Source: Kineosporia mesophila
Lineage (GTDB): Bacteria; Actinomycetota; Actinomycetes; Actinomycetales; Kineosporiaceae
Direction of reading: 5' to 3'
DNA length: 64,000 nucleotides
Assembly (NCBI RefSeq): GCF_021129235.1
Contig: NZ_JAJOMA010000031.1
Location: 1 to 64,000 of the forward strand
Numbering within the stretch: the stretch's first letter is position 1; every line of letters begins with the position of its first letter. Under the pieces are notes generated by a model that searched no databases, was not told the DNA's origin, and saw only the letters and a list, made by a program, of their open reading frames with translations. Below, in pieces: positions 1 through 8,361 of this stretch. Both the position numbers and the translations under genes were made by a program.

Positions 1-105
1 CCACGACGTCCTCGCGGGTCAGGTACTCGTTCCAGCACATCGATCAGGGATTTGGCGTGGTTTGCGCAGGCGTGGGTGTGATGGGGGAAGATGACATCGA
101 CGGGC
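1..105 (-). pseudogene. possible N-terminal fragment of a DDE transposase (ISAs1-like)
   Basis: Read leftwards, one frame gives a segment containing HAKSLIDVLERVPDPRGRR. This resembles the conserved N-terminus of ISAs1-type transposases, in which a leucine-rich helix is followed by VPDPR and a basic run. No start codon fits this frame, and the sequence leaves the window at base 1. It may therefore be a 5' piece of an insertion sequence whose remainder lies outside. The resemblance rests on about 20 residues, and the match could be accidental. It adds to the concentration of broken transposase genes in the first 4 kb. Confidence 0.35.
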
Positions 106-166
106 GTGGTCCTCGGCTGGCTGGTCAGGCGTGAGAAGCGCCATCCACACCGCAGCGGCCGCGTCC

Positions 167-193
167 TGAGGTTCCCCCGGGATGGTGGGCACC
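167..193. repeat. left terminal inverted repeat of the IS3 element
   Basis: Compared with the reverse complement of 1324-1350, 20 of 27 positions agree. Both ends start TGAGGTT and share the blocks CCCC and GGTGG. Confidence 0.8.
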
Positions 194-233
194 AATTGAG
201 CAGGACCGCAGTTCCTGCTGGAAGGATGCCCTC

Positions 234-557
234 ATGCCTCCTCGTAAGCGCCGGTCGTACTCGACCGAGTACAGGATCGAGGCTGCCCACCGCGTGATCG
301 ACTCCGGACGAACTATCTCTGAGGTCGCCCGGGAACTCGGGGTCGACCCAGGAATGCTGGGCGTCTGGGGCAAGGACGAACGCCGGCGCCTGACCGCCGC
401 CGAAGCCGTCCGGGACTAGTCGTTGGGTGCCGCCGAGCGGGCCGAGCTGTTGCGGCTACGCAGCCGGGTTTCGGAGCTGGAGAAGGACAATCAGTTCCTG
501 GCAAAAGCTTCGGCATACTTTGCAGTGAAGCAGCAGAACCCGCGCGGTTCGAACTGA
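234..557 (+). pseudogene. IS3-family OrfA, in-frame stop
   Basis: The first 61 codons encode a helix-turn-helix of the transposase-8 type (basic start, then RIEAAHRVIDSGRTISEVAR and a GVDPGMLGVWG recognition segment). A TAG at 417-419 interrupts the frame. Beyond it the same frame continues with a leucine-zipper-like stretch (LLRLRSRVSELEKDNQFLAK) to a TGA at 555-557. That zipper is what OrfA uses to dimerise, so the stop is a lesion in a formerly full-length gene of about 107 codons. The terminal TGA overlaps the ATG of orfB by one base. Confidence 0.85.
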
Positions 558-1320
558 TGGCAAAGTACGCCGGTCCCGAGCAAGACCCCGAAAACCCATC
601 TGAGAGCGACGTTATCGCTATCACGCAGGCGGCCCGGCAGGAGCAGGCCGGTTGGTTCTCGGTGCGGCGGATGGCCCGTCTGCTGAGCGTGTCCACGTCG
701 GGTTTCTACGCCTGGCGCAAACGCTGCAGCGCAACCGGGCCCACCGAACGACAGCAGCGCCGGGTAGATCTGACGGTGAAGATCCTCGACGTTCACGCCG
801 ATTCCGACGGAACCTACGGCTTCCCAAGGATCACCGACGAACTGCACGAACGCGGAGAGATCGTGAACGCCAAGACCGTCGCGGCGATCATGGCCGAGAT
901 CGGGATCGAGGGCATCAGCCCCCGAACATTCAAGTCCGCACCACCGTTCAGGACCCAACCGCATCGTTCCCGCCCGACCGCATCGCCCGGCAGTTTGACC
1001 TGGGCCGCCTGAACGCCGCGTGGTCCACCGACATCATCTACCTGACCTGCGGCGAAGGCGACATGTTTCTCTGCGCAATCCGGGACGGGCACTCCCGTCG
1101 CGTTCTCGGCTACGCCATCGACGACCACGTCGACGCGCCGATGGTCGCACGGACCATCGACGCCGCCGTCGCCACCCGCCTCGAACAGGGCCAGGTCGTG
1201 GCCGGGATCATCCTGACGTGGATCCGCTGGTTCAATCACGAACGTCGTCACCCAGGAGCAGAAGGGCTCAGCTCCATCCGCTACGAGCAGACCCTGACAA
1301 GCACAGCCCACGCTGCTTAA
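557..1320 (+). pseudogene. IS3-family OrfB (DDE transposase), frameshifted and deleted
   Basis: The N-terminal part (from ATG 557) has the typical SVRRMARLLSVSTSGFYAW segment and continues to TYGFPRITDELHERG. Near base 925 the reading frame changes. The next frame carries the first catalytic Asp region (NAAWSTDIIYL) and RDGHSRRVLGYAI. After VVAGIILT the sequence jumps directly to the C-terminal WFNHERRHPG motif. The segment that should contain the second Asp and the Glu of the DDE triad is absent. With one frameshift and a deletion of roughly 300 bp, this gene cannot encode active transposase. Confidence 0.85.
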
Positions 1321-1323
1321 CCA

Positions 1324-1350
1324 CCTGTCCACCGTTTCGGGGAAACCTCA
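1324..1350. repeat. right terminal inverted repeat of the IS3 element
   Basis: This is the partner of the repeat at 167-193. Its outermost TCA, read on the minus strand, supplies the TGA that now ends the truncated merR-type gene. Confidence 0.8.
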
Positions 1351-1482
1351 TTCGACGGCGTACTGGGTGTAGGTGCGTCGACCGCCGTCGTTCCGCTCCG
1401 GAGGCAGCAGCCCCTGCTCCTCGTAGTACCGCAGCGATCTGATCGACACGGCGGTGCGGTCCGCGAGTTCCCCGATCCGCAT
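1351..1482 (-). pseudogene. MerR-family regulator truncated by the IS
   Basis: About 44 residues remain: MRIGELADRTAVSIRSLRYYEEQGLL followed by PPERNDGGRRTY. This is the complete first helix-turn-helix and start of the wing of a MerR-family activator. ATG 1482 is chosen because family members start with exactly this M-R-I-G-E-L motif. The reading frame then runs into the right end of the IS3 element, whose TGA terminates it, so the second half of the DNA-binding domain and the dimerisation helix are lost. The sequence left of the IS does not continue the protein, so its distal part was deleted. It stands divergently from an SDR gene with a MerR-type promoter between them, suggesting it once controlled that gene. 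Confidence 0.85.
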
Positions 1483-1536
1483 TGCCCCCCTCTCTGCGCT
1501 CCTCATGAGCTTCCGTGCGCGCGTGCGCGCACGCAT

Positions 1537-1568
1537 TTGCACCTCACATTGGTGTGAGGTTGCAGTCT
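1537..1568 (+). promoter_or_regulatory. MerR/SoxR-type promoter with palindromic operator
   Basis: A perfect palindrome, ACCTCACA-TTGG-TGTGAGGT (1541-1560), lies between TTGCAC (1537-1542) and CAGTCT (1563-1568). The spacer is 20 bp. An over-long 19-20 bp spacer filled by a palindrome is the hallmark of MerR-family activated promoters, and the CCTCA arms resemble SoxR boxes. It drives the SDR gene that begins at 1575. Its regulator is the truncated gene on the other side. Confidence 0.75.
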
Positions 1569-1574
1569 AGGTCC

Positions 1575-2281
1575 ATGAACATCAACGAATCCATTGCACT
1601 GGTGACCGGCGCGAACCGCGGTCTCGGCCGCGCATCGCACAGGCGCTGCTCGAGCGGGGCGCGAGCAAGGTCTACGCCGCCGCCCGCAACCCGGAGGCCA
1701 TCGACCTCCCCGGCGTCGAACCACTCAAACTCGACATCACTGACCCCGAATAGGTGGAAGCCGCAGCACAGCGGGCCGCCGATACGACGCTTCTGGTCAA
1801 CAACGCCGGGATCATCACGGGCGGCCCGATCATGTCCGGCCCACTAGACGGTCTTCACGCCGAGCTCGGCACGCAGTTGTTCGGCACACTCGACATGATG
1901 CGTGCTTTCGCTCCCGTGCTCGGGCGCAACGGCGGCGGTGCCATCCTCAACGTGCTCTCGGCCATGGCGTGGTTCCCCTACGTCGGCGGCAACGCCTACC
2001 ACATCAGCAAGGCCGCAGCGTGGGCTGCTACCAACGGCGCGCGCGTGGAACTCGCTGAGCAGAACACCCTCGTGACGGGTCTGTTCCTCGGTCTCGCGGA
2101 CACCGACATGAGCGCATGGTCAGACGCACCCAAGCTGAGCCCTGCCCAGGTTGCGACCGCCGCTCTTGATGGCATCGAAGCCGGTGCCGCCGAAGTACTC
2201 GCTGACGAGTGGAGCCGCACCGTGAAGCGTCATCTCGCCGAGCCGCCGGAGGCATTCGCCTCGATCGTCATCCCCGACTGA
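1575..2281 (+). pseudogene. SDR-family oxidoreductase, frameshift plus in-frame stop
   Basis: Reading begins MNINESIALVTGANRGLGRA, the glycine-rich NAD(P)-binding turn of a classical SDR. One base is missing near 1632; restoring it gives the expected IAQALLERGASKVYAAARNP. A TAG at 1751-1753 then interrupts the corrected frame just before VEAAAQRAADTTLLVNNAG. The remainder is intact: NNAG, an active-site Tyr-x3-Lys (YHISK) and a normal C-terminus. Length after repair would be about 235 residues, usual for the family. Two independent lesions make sequencing error less likely. The substrate is unknown. A small monooxygenase gene follows 46 bases downstream. Confidence 0.8.
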
Positions 2282-2327
2282 GCGTCAACGCTTCGTACAT
2301 ACGATCCAATACAGAGGAAAAACACTC

Positions 2328-2627
2328 ATGCTCCTGATCGCTGGATACGTCTACGTCCCGCCCGCCGACATCGACGAGTTCATCGCCGACGCACAGGCCA
2401 CCTACCCGGTCGGTGCCGCCAACCCGGGGAACCACCTGCTGTCGTTCGCCCTTCACGATGCCACGGCAGGTGCCGTGACAGTGCTCGAGAAATGGGAGTC
2501 TCGCGAGGCGCTCGACCACCACCTCGCAACTCCCGAGGTCACCGGCATCTTCGCCAAATGGGCTCCCCGCATGCGCAACGAGGTGCGTCTCTACGACGCC
2601 CTCAACGAACGCGACCCGAGGGCCTGA
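2328..2627 (+). CDS. antibiotic biosynthesis monooxygenase-fold (YgiN/ABM-like) protein
   Basis: This is an intact 99-residue protein. It begins MLLIAGYVYVPPADIDEFIAD and contains the central H-x-hydrophobic strand followed by VLEKWESREALDHHLATPEV, the usual pattern of ABM-domain proteins. These form dimeric ferredoxin-like barrels and include quinol monooxygenases such as YgiN, heme-degrading enzymes and proteins of unknown role. GAGGAAAA precedes the ATG. It lies directly downstream of the broken SDR and was probably co-transcribed from the MerR-type promoter, so both may have belonged to a redox or electrophile response. The reaction cannot be read from sequence. Confidence 0.75.
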   Translation: MLLIAGYVYVPPADIDEFIADAQATYPVGAANPGNHLLSFALHDATAGAVTVLEKWESREALDHHLATPEVTGIFAKWAPRMRNEVRLYDALNERDPRA

Positions 2628-2783
2628 TCCCGGACGCCGTGCGGTCGTCCCCCGACGCAGGTGAACGTCCCAGACGAGCGTGCGGAAATAGGCTGAATCT
2701 CGGTTGGCGCGTCGGTGCCTGGGGCAGTGTCGAGGCCTCCCGAGTATGGAAGTTCTGACGCTCACCATCTGGAAGACCTCGAC

Positions 2784-4096
2784 GTGTCCGACGCTACCGT
2801 GCCGGCCGGGTTCGGCCGCCCTGACCTGACGACCTTCGCCAGGCTCGACGGCTCGGCCTGACCGTGATCGGCCAGCGCCTGAGCCCGACCGTGCTGTGCT
2901 GGCCTGTCGTGTCGTCGAGCCCGACCGCTGGTGCCGACGCTGCGGCAGCGAGGGCATTGCCCGCGACGCCGTCATCCGACGACTCGCGCACGAGCCCCAG
3001 GGCTGGCGACCGACCACGCTGCAAGTCGCGGTGCGTCGTTACTGGTGCCGCGAGTGTGGCCACGTGTGGCGACAAGACACCACGGCCGCGGCCTAGCCAA
3101 GAGCGAAGCTCTCGCGCACCGGGCTGGCCTGGGCGCTGGAAGGGATCGTGGTCCAGCACCTGACCGTGACCCGGGTCGCCGAGGCCCTCGGGGTCGCGTG
3201 GAACACCGCGAACAACGCGGTCCTGGCCGAAGGCAGGCGGGTCCTGATCGACGACCAGCACCGCTTGGACGGGGTCACCACGATCGGCGTCGATGATCAC
3301 GTGTGGCGCCACACTCGCCGCGGCGACAAGTACGTCACCGTCATCATCGACCTCACTCCCGTACGCGACGGCCGGGGTTCTGCACGGCTGCTCGACATGG
3401 TCGAAGGCCGCTCCAAGCAAGCGTTCAAGACCTGGCTCGTCGACCGCCCACAGGCCTGGCGCGACGCTGTGGAGGTGGTCGCGATGGACGGGTTCACCGG
3501 GTTCAAGACCGCTGCGGCCGAGGTAACCCCCGGTCGCGGTGATGGATCCCTTCCACGTGGTGCGACTGGCCGGCGACGCACTCGACCGGTGTCGACGTCG
3601 CGTACAGCTCGCGGTCCACGGACATCGTGGGTTCAAGGACGATCCGCTCTACAAGACCAAGCTTACTCTGCACACCGGGGCCGGGCTGCTCGCCGACCGC
3701 CAATGCGACCGCCTGCAGACCCTGTTTACCGATGACCGGCACGTCGAGGTCGAAGCCACCTGGGGCATCTATCAGCGGATGATCACCGCCTACCGCGAGC
3801 CCGATCGCGCTGTCGCTCGGAGCCGGATGAAGAAGCTCATCGCGGATATGAGCGCGGGCGTGCCGAAGTCGCTGGTCGAGCTCACCACGCTGGGCCGGAC
3901 CCTGAAGAAGCGAGCTGATGACGTACTGGCCCACTTCGACCACCCGCGAACCAGCAACGGCCCGACAGGGGCCCTGAACGGAAGACTCGAACACCTCCGC
4001 GGCTCCGCGCTCGGGTTCCGCAACCTGGAAAACTACATCGCTAGATCACTGCTCGAGACCGGCGGCTTCAGACCCCAACTACACCCCCGATTGTGA
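2784..4096 (+). pseudogene. ISL3-family transposase, multiply inactivated
   Basis: Joining three frames gives about 437 codons, the normal size for ISL3 transposases. The parts are an N-terminal zinc-binding section (DRWCRRCGSEG ... YWCRECGHVW), a helix-turn-helix (VTRVAEALGVAWNTANNAV), the first catalytic Asp (GVDDHVWRH), the second (VMDPFHVVRLAG) and a C-terminal LEHLRGSALGFRNLENYI segment. Lesions are frameshifts near 2853, 2885 and 3530 and an in-frame TAG at 3094-3096. GTG 2784 is the best ancestral start. The right end is probably GAAGAGCC at 4095-4102, the usual GGCTCTTC terminus of ISL3 elements read inwards. I could not find a convincing left end. Confidence 0.85.
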
Positions 4097-4195
4097 AGAG
4101 CCCGTTTAGATAGCGGATCAAAAGCACCGCACGACAATGACTCAGGACACAAATCAATCGCATCTCGTCAGGCCGCGGCTGGAACTATGACCGTT

Positions 4196-4543
4196 CTAAC
4201 GAGTGCTAGTAATGGGCCGGTCGAAGATGGCAAGAGTTTTGGTGGCGGCCTCACGGAGATCACGCCAGCCCTCCATAGTGTTCTGGTGCAATGACTTGTT
4301 AAGACAGCTGACGAAGCGGCTCAGAGAATCTACCTCATGCTCGTCGTAACAGATTTGTCCTAGCTGAATGGACGGTGATTCCAGGATTGCATAGAAATCA
4401 AAGATTTCAAGCATAGCCGCAAATCCTTCATCGCTCCGACCGTGCGCACCTTCTTCCCATTCGCCATTTTTCAGGTAGAGCAAGCTTTCGATCAACTTTT
4501 CCCGCACTCCAGGCATTTCCAGGCGCACGCTCTTACGGCGCAT
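4196..4543 (-). CDS. SCO4402-family protein, candidate immunity protein
   Basis: A 115-residue acidic protein starting MRRKSVRLEMPGVREKLIESL, the characteristic opening of the SCO4402 family. ATG 4543 is preferred over longer in-frame starts because family members begin at this motif and because it overlaps the upstream toxin-like frame by 11 bases. The body is helical and rich in Glu and Asp, with Trp and Tyr residues, as small cytosolic immunity proteins often are. Base composition is visibly lower in GC than the surrounding genes, a sign of transfer. The family's biochemical function is not established. The immunity role is inferred from the overlap with a toxin-tip-like sequence. Confidence 0.65.
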   Translation of the reverse strand: MRRKSVRLEMPGVREKLIESLLYLKNGEWEEGAHGRSDEGFAAMLEIFDFYAILESPSIQLGQICYDEHEVDSLSRFVSCLNKSLHQNTMEGWRDLREAATKTLAIFDRPITSTR

Positions 4544-4862
4544 CCCATGTCCTCCACTTCTGCCACTCCTTGAGCGGAATGTGGGCCGCAGCTTCCTTGC
4601 TTGGCTTGGCACTTTGAAGTTGCTTTCTATCCGATCCGACGATATGCCCTCTAGCATGCACAACGACGTGATCCACTTGCCGGCTTGGCAGTTCAGGTTC
4701 GGGGTTTCCTCGGTCAATACGAACGATGTTGCCCTTATTGTCAGCCCAGCGCCAGCCAATTTTTACTCCTGTTGGCGTTGTTCCCCGAGTGACTTTTGGG
4801 CCCGACCATTTGCCACCGCGAGGAATCTTATTTGTGTCGTATGGAAACCATCCAGGACCTTG
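4533..4862 (-). pseudogene. severed C-terminal toxin domain of a polymorphic toxin
   Basis: An open frame of 109 codons without an ATG reads from after a TAG (4863-4865) to TAA 4533-4535. It begins GPGWFPYDTNKIPRGGKW and includes GWRWADNKGNIVRIDRGNP, then PSRQVDHVVVHARGHIVG and ends AHIPLKEWQKWRTWDAP. A PRGGKW entry, the paired RIDRGNP and DHVVVH motifs, and a closing AHIP-x-x-EW-x-x-W resemble the C-terminal toxin tips carried by Rhs and other polymorphic toxins. The conserved His and Arg suggest a nuclease, but I cannot assign the class. It ends inside the start of the SCO4402-type gene. The delivery part is absent, so this is an orphan or remnant cassette. GC is low relative to neighbours. 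Confidence 0.55.
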
Positions 4863-5097
4863 CTAAAGACTAGATGTGGTACTTTAAAATGTAATGGCTA
4901 CCTCGCCGCCTGATGCGCGTGCTGCTCCAGTTCTGGAAATCGGTGCCCGTGCTGACCCAGCCCCGGCAATCAGAGAAGCCGCCTCACCGCTGGCATGGGT
5001 AGGGATCGCAACCGGAGTGAGAGCGGTCCCAGGGCATTGTCGATGCATGTTGCCCTGATCGTGTACGACGAATCGGCGCCCACGGTCCAGGCCAACT

Positions 5098-7089
5098 TCA
5101 TCGGTGCGCGGGTTTACCTGCAGCACTCAGCTTCCAGGCCGCAGCGCTGCCCTCGGCCGTCGCGGTGGTGATGTCCCGGGGTGCGAGCGCGTCCCCGATC
5201 ACCGTGGTCGCCGCGCCGGCTTGTTCCAGTTCGTCCTGGAGCGGGTTGAAGGACGACCACGGGTAGGCCGTGACGAGTTGGGTCACCTGGTCCAACGGGA
5301 TGCTCACGTCCGGGCCGCCCCCATCTGAGTAGACCGAGACTGCCACCAGGATGCCGTCCCGGACCTGCACGCGGGTGGCTGGCCTGATCGTGACGCCGGC
5401 TGTGACCAGGCGGGCGTGGGCCTGGCTGCGGACGGTCTCGTTCGCTCCTTCGCCGATCACGTTCATCTCGGTCAGCAGGGTCACCCGGGCACCGTGGGCG
5501 GCGAGGTACTCGGCCGCGGAAAGGGCGGGGCGCCGGCCGATCGCGTCGGCGATGACGATGTGGGCTCCTGTCTTGACGGGGCCGAAGGCATCGCGGACGT
5601 CGATCGTGGGGACGACCCTGAGGAGATGGGCGGGTGGCTCGGCTCGGGAGCCGGTCGCCAGGATGACGGCGTCGGGCTGCTCCTGCAGAACGGTCTCGGC
5701 AGTGGCCAGGACGCCGGTGCGTATCTCGACGTCCGCGAGGTTCAGTTCCTGTTCGAACCAGTGGACGACTTCGGTCACCTCGCCACGGTGCGGTGCCTTG
5801 GTGAGGGTGTTGAGAAGGCCACCGACCTGCTTGGCTTGTTCGATGAGGATGACGTGGTGACCGAGAACCGCTGCTTGGCGGGCTGCTTCGAGTCCGGCGG
5901 GGCCACCGCCGACCACGACGACCTTGCGGCGTTCGTTGCCGTGCGGGGCGATGCGCAGGTTTTGGAGGGAGGCTTCGGTGCCGGTCTCGGGGTTGAACGC
6001 GCAGCGCATTTCCAGGCCCACCGAAACTCGTCCCCAGCAGCCGTCCTGTAGTCCTACGCACGGGCGGGTGCGGTGTTCCTGCTGGGTGGCGGCCTTGATC
6101 GGCAGGAACGGGTCGGCGGCCAGGGGGCGGGCCATCGCCACTGCGTCGCAGGCCTTCTCGCGCACCAGTTCGGCGCCCAGTTCGGCCGTCGCGATCCGGC
6201 CGACCAGGAAGACCGGGGTGCTGGTGCGCAGCTTCACCGCCGTGCCGTAATCGCGCCAGGCGCCGCGCGGGAAGCTGGAGTCGGGCAGGTTCTGGGCGGT
6301 GGCCAGGGCCGAGGAGTAGTGCCCGACCGACACCGAAAGGTAGTCCAGGACGCCGAGGCCATCGAGGTCGTCGATGCGGTCCAGGCAGGCCTGGGATGCG
6401 TCCTCGTCGCCGGGGACACCGCCGGTGACTCGTGCCCCGACGATGAAGTCGTCGCCGACCCGGGAGCGGACCGAGCGCAGCACCTGGGCCGCGAACCGCA
6501 GGCGGGCCTCGCGCGAACCGCCCCACGCGTCCGTGCGCAGGTTGGTTGCGGGGTGGTGGAACTGCTCGATGAGATTTCCGTGAGCACAGTGAATCTCGAC
6601 GCCGTCCAGGCCGGCCGCCCGAGCGCGCTCGGCCGCGTCGGTGAACTGGCGGATGGCGCGTTGAATGTCGGTTTCGGTCATCGGCCGGGGGACGATGACC
6701 GGGCCGCCGAGGAAACGGATCGGGACCGGCGAGGGGGACAGCGTGGTGCCGGTTCCTGGTCCGGTGTAGACGCCCTGCGCGCCCGGGTGCTGCAGCTGGG
6801 CGATCGCCAGCGCGCCGTGTTCCTGGATGCGCTGGGCCAGCTGTTTCCATGGGGGGACGATGGAGTCGTCGCTCGCCGTGATGTCGCCGTAGTCGGGGGA
6901 GACGAAGTTGGCCTGGCTGATGACCATCGCCGCGCCGCCCCGGGCGCGCTCGGCCATGTAGGCCAGGAGCTGTTCGCTGTAGCCGCCGTGACCGAGACCG
7001 GTTCCGTGCCCGGCGTTGACGATCCGGTTGCGCAGAGTGCGTTGTCCCACCTGCAGGGGCGTGAAGAGCTCGGGGAAACGGGTGGTCAT
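5098..7089 (-). CDS. old-yellow-enzyme-type FMN/FAD oxidoreductase (2,4-dienoyl-CoA reductase-like)
   Basis: A 663-residue protein with an N-terminal FMN TIM barrel (to about 340), a cysteine segment, and a C-terminal FAD/NAD(P) domain starting GGGPAGLEAARQAA at about 394. This is the layout of FadH-type 2,4-dienoyl-CoA reductases and bile-acid or trimethylamine dehydrogenase relatives, which reduce activated C=C bonds. ATG 7089 is chosen because it overlaps the stop of the MmgE/PrpD gene (ATGA). Two departures stand out. The 4Fe-4S motif reads C344-x2-L347-x3-C351-x11-C363, so one Cys ligand is Leu. The barrel motif reads HCAHGNLIEQF, with Asn where FadH-like enzymes have the catalytic Tyr. 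It is the last gene of the nine-gene operon. Confidence 0.85.
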   Translation of the reverse strand: MTTRFPELFTPLQVGQRTLRNRIVNAGHGTGLGHGGYSEQLLAYMAERARGGAAMVISQANFVSPDYGDITASDDSIVPPWKQLAQRIQEHGALAIAQLQHPGAQGVYTGPGTGTTLSPSPVPIRFLGGPVIVPRPMTETDIQRAIRQFTDAAERARAAGLDGVEIHCAHGNLIEQFHHPATNLRTDAWGGSREARLRFAAQVLRSVRSRVGDDFIVGARVTGGVPGDEDASQACLDRIDDLDGLGVLDYLSVSVGHYSSALATAQNLPDSSFPRGAWRDYGTAVKLRTSTPVFLVGRIATAELGAELVREKACDAVAMARPLAADPFLPIKAATQQEHRTRPCVGLQDGCWGRVSVGLEMRCAFNPETGTEASLQNLRIAPHGNERRKVVVVGGGPAGLEAARQAAVLGHHVILIEQAKQVGGLLNTLTKAPHRGEVTEVVHWFEQELNLADVEIRTGVLATAETVLQEQPDAVILATGSRAEPPAHLLRVVPTIDVRDAFGPVKTGAHIVIADAIGRRPALSAAEYLAAHGARVTLLTEMNVIGEGANETVRSQAHARLVTAGVTIRPATRVQVRDGILVAVSVYSDGGGPDVSIPLDQVTQLVTAYPWSSFNPLQDELEQAGAATTVIGDALAPRDITTATAEGSAAAWKLSAAGKPAHR

Positions 7090-8360
7090 GGTGTGCCTTT
7101 CAGGCAGCGCCACAGGTCATCGACAGTCGCGGAGGGCTCGTCGAGCGTGGCGCGCAGATCGGTGATGTTTCGTGTGCTCAGGCGGGTGCTGAGCGCGGTG
7201 GTGTGCTTGCGTTGGAGTGTCTTCGGGGACAGGGGGCGGGCTGCGCTGCCGAGGTTGTCGCCGACGGCGTGCTCGAGGGTCGTTCCATCGTGACGACGCA
7301 GGCGAACCCGGGCCGGGTAGCCACCGCCCGGGGCGGTAGATTTGCCCGGGTGCAGTCGGACCCGTGAGGCCAGCCTCACCACATCGGGTGAGGCGAAGTC
7401 TTCGGCGCGAAGCTGAGCCGGCTCACCCCGCAGCAGGGTCACAGCCGCGAGCCAGGGCAGGGCGTACTGGGCCTCGCTCAGATTGGCTGGTTCGGCCACA
7501 TCAAGTGTGACGGCACCGGGAACCACGTCCACATCGATGGTCTCGACGGTCTCGGTGTCGAGGCAGAGCAGGCACTCGATCATGGCGTGAGCAGCACGGC
7601 AGGTGGGCCACGGCTTGACATACGTCTCTAGGCAAGCAAAGCCTGCTGAATGCATGGCGGTTTCGAAAGGGGTCGGCCCAGCCGGGGCTCGGTGCCGCCG
7701 GTCCTCGTCTTCGGCGCCGAACCCCGCGGACGCCAGCTCGGCCGTGGCCACGGCAGTGGCCGCAGCCCAGCCAATCGATTCCCGGGAGGCCGCGGACGTC
7801 ATGCGCGAGTGCGGCGCGTGCGCGAAGGCCGTGCGCACGGCGGAGGCAATCACGTCAGATGTGCCCCCTCGGACCGCCGTCAACGCGGCCGCGGCACCGA
7901 TGCAGGCGGCGTAACCGCTGGCCCGGTACGACTCGCCGGTGTGCTCGGGCGCGTTGAGGGCCCCGGCGCGGATCGCGACCTCGTACCCGGCGACAATGGC
8001 GTGCAGCAGCCTGGCGATGGTGATGTCACCGGCCCCGGCCAGAAGGACCGGGACGACGGTGGATCCGGCGTGAATGCCGCCCCCGCGATAGTGACCGTCG
8101 TCGAAATCCAGTGCGCTGGCGGCCACCGAGCCCAGATGCGCGGCCCAGAGTGCCGAGGTGCCGGCCGGAACGTCGAAGGCCGGCCGCGAACCCGGGTGGG
8201 CGGCTGCGGTGCGAACGACGGCCTGATACAGCGGGGTCTGGGTTCCGGCGACGAGAACCGCGAGCGTGTCCTCGAGCGCCTGGCGCGCCCAGGCCGTCAC
8301 CTCCTTCGGCAGAGACCCGTCGACGATGCGGAACACCTGCTGCCCGACCTCGAACGGCAT
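7086..8360 (-). CDS. MmgE/PrpD-family protein
   Basis: A 424-residue protein of the family that includes 2-methylcitrate dehydratase (PrpD), cis-aconitate decarboxylase and iminodisuccinate epimerase. Family landmarks are ASALDFDDGHY with a downstream IHAGSTVVP, a GYEVAIRAG helix, and KPWPTCRAAHAMIECLL, the counterpart of the KPYPSC-x2-H-x3-D active-site region. The length is normal for the family. ATG 8360 starts one base after the stop of the ABC ATPase gene, and the final TGA overlaps the next start, so the gene is translationally coupled on both sides. Its place behind an importer suggests a lyase or isomerase acting on the imported substrate. The substrate is not deducible. Confidence 0.85.
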   Translation of the reverse strand: MPFEVGQQVFRIVDGSLPKEVTAWARQALEDTLAVLVAGTQTPLYQAVVRTAAAHPGSRPAFDVPAGTSALWAAHLGSVAASALDFDDGHYRGGGIHAGSTVVPVLLAGAGDITIARLLHAIVAGYEVAIRAGALNAPEHTGESYRASGYAACIGAAAALTAVRGGTSDVIASAVRTAFAHAPHSRMTSAASRESIGWAAATAVATAELASAGFGAEDEDRRHRAPAGPTPFETAMHSAGFACLETYVKPWPTCRAAHAMIECLLCLDTETVETIDVDVVPGAVTLDVAEPANLSEAQYALPWLAAVTLLRGEPAQLRAEDFASPDVVRLASRVRLHPGKSTAPGGGYPARVRLRRHDGTTLEHAVGDNLGSAARPLSPKTLQRKHTTALSTRLSTRNITDLRATLDEPSATVDDLWRCLKGTP

Positions 8361-8361
8361 G

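Larger units (their letters stand above)
167..1350 (+). mobile_element. IS3-family insertion sequence, internally deleted
   Basis: The element is delimited by 27-bp imperfect inverted repeats, both beginning TGAGGTT when read inwards. It carries overlapping orfA and orfB as IS3 elements do. It is about 1.18 kb long, shorter than a typical 1.2-1.5 kb member, because the centre of orfB is missing. Bases flanking the two ends show no matching 3-4 bp duplication, so the flanks may have been rearranged after insertion. Its right end lies inside a MerR regulator gene. It cannot make its own transposase but could in principle be moved by an intact relative. Confidence 0.85.

Noticed and set aside
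4884-5126. 80-codon minus-strand frame before the OYE gene
   Set aside because: It overlaps the end of the OYE gene, has no ribosome site and no family pattern.
6073-7293. A 406-codon plus-strand frame
   Set aside because: Antisense to the OYE-type gene, with a product rich in Gly/Arg and without any family pattern.
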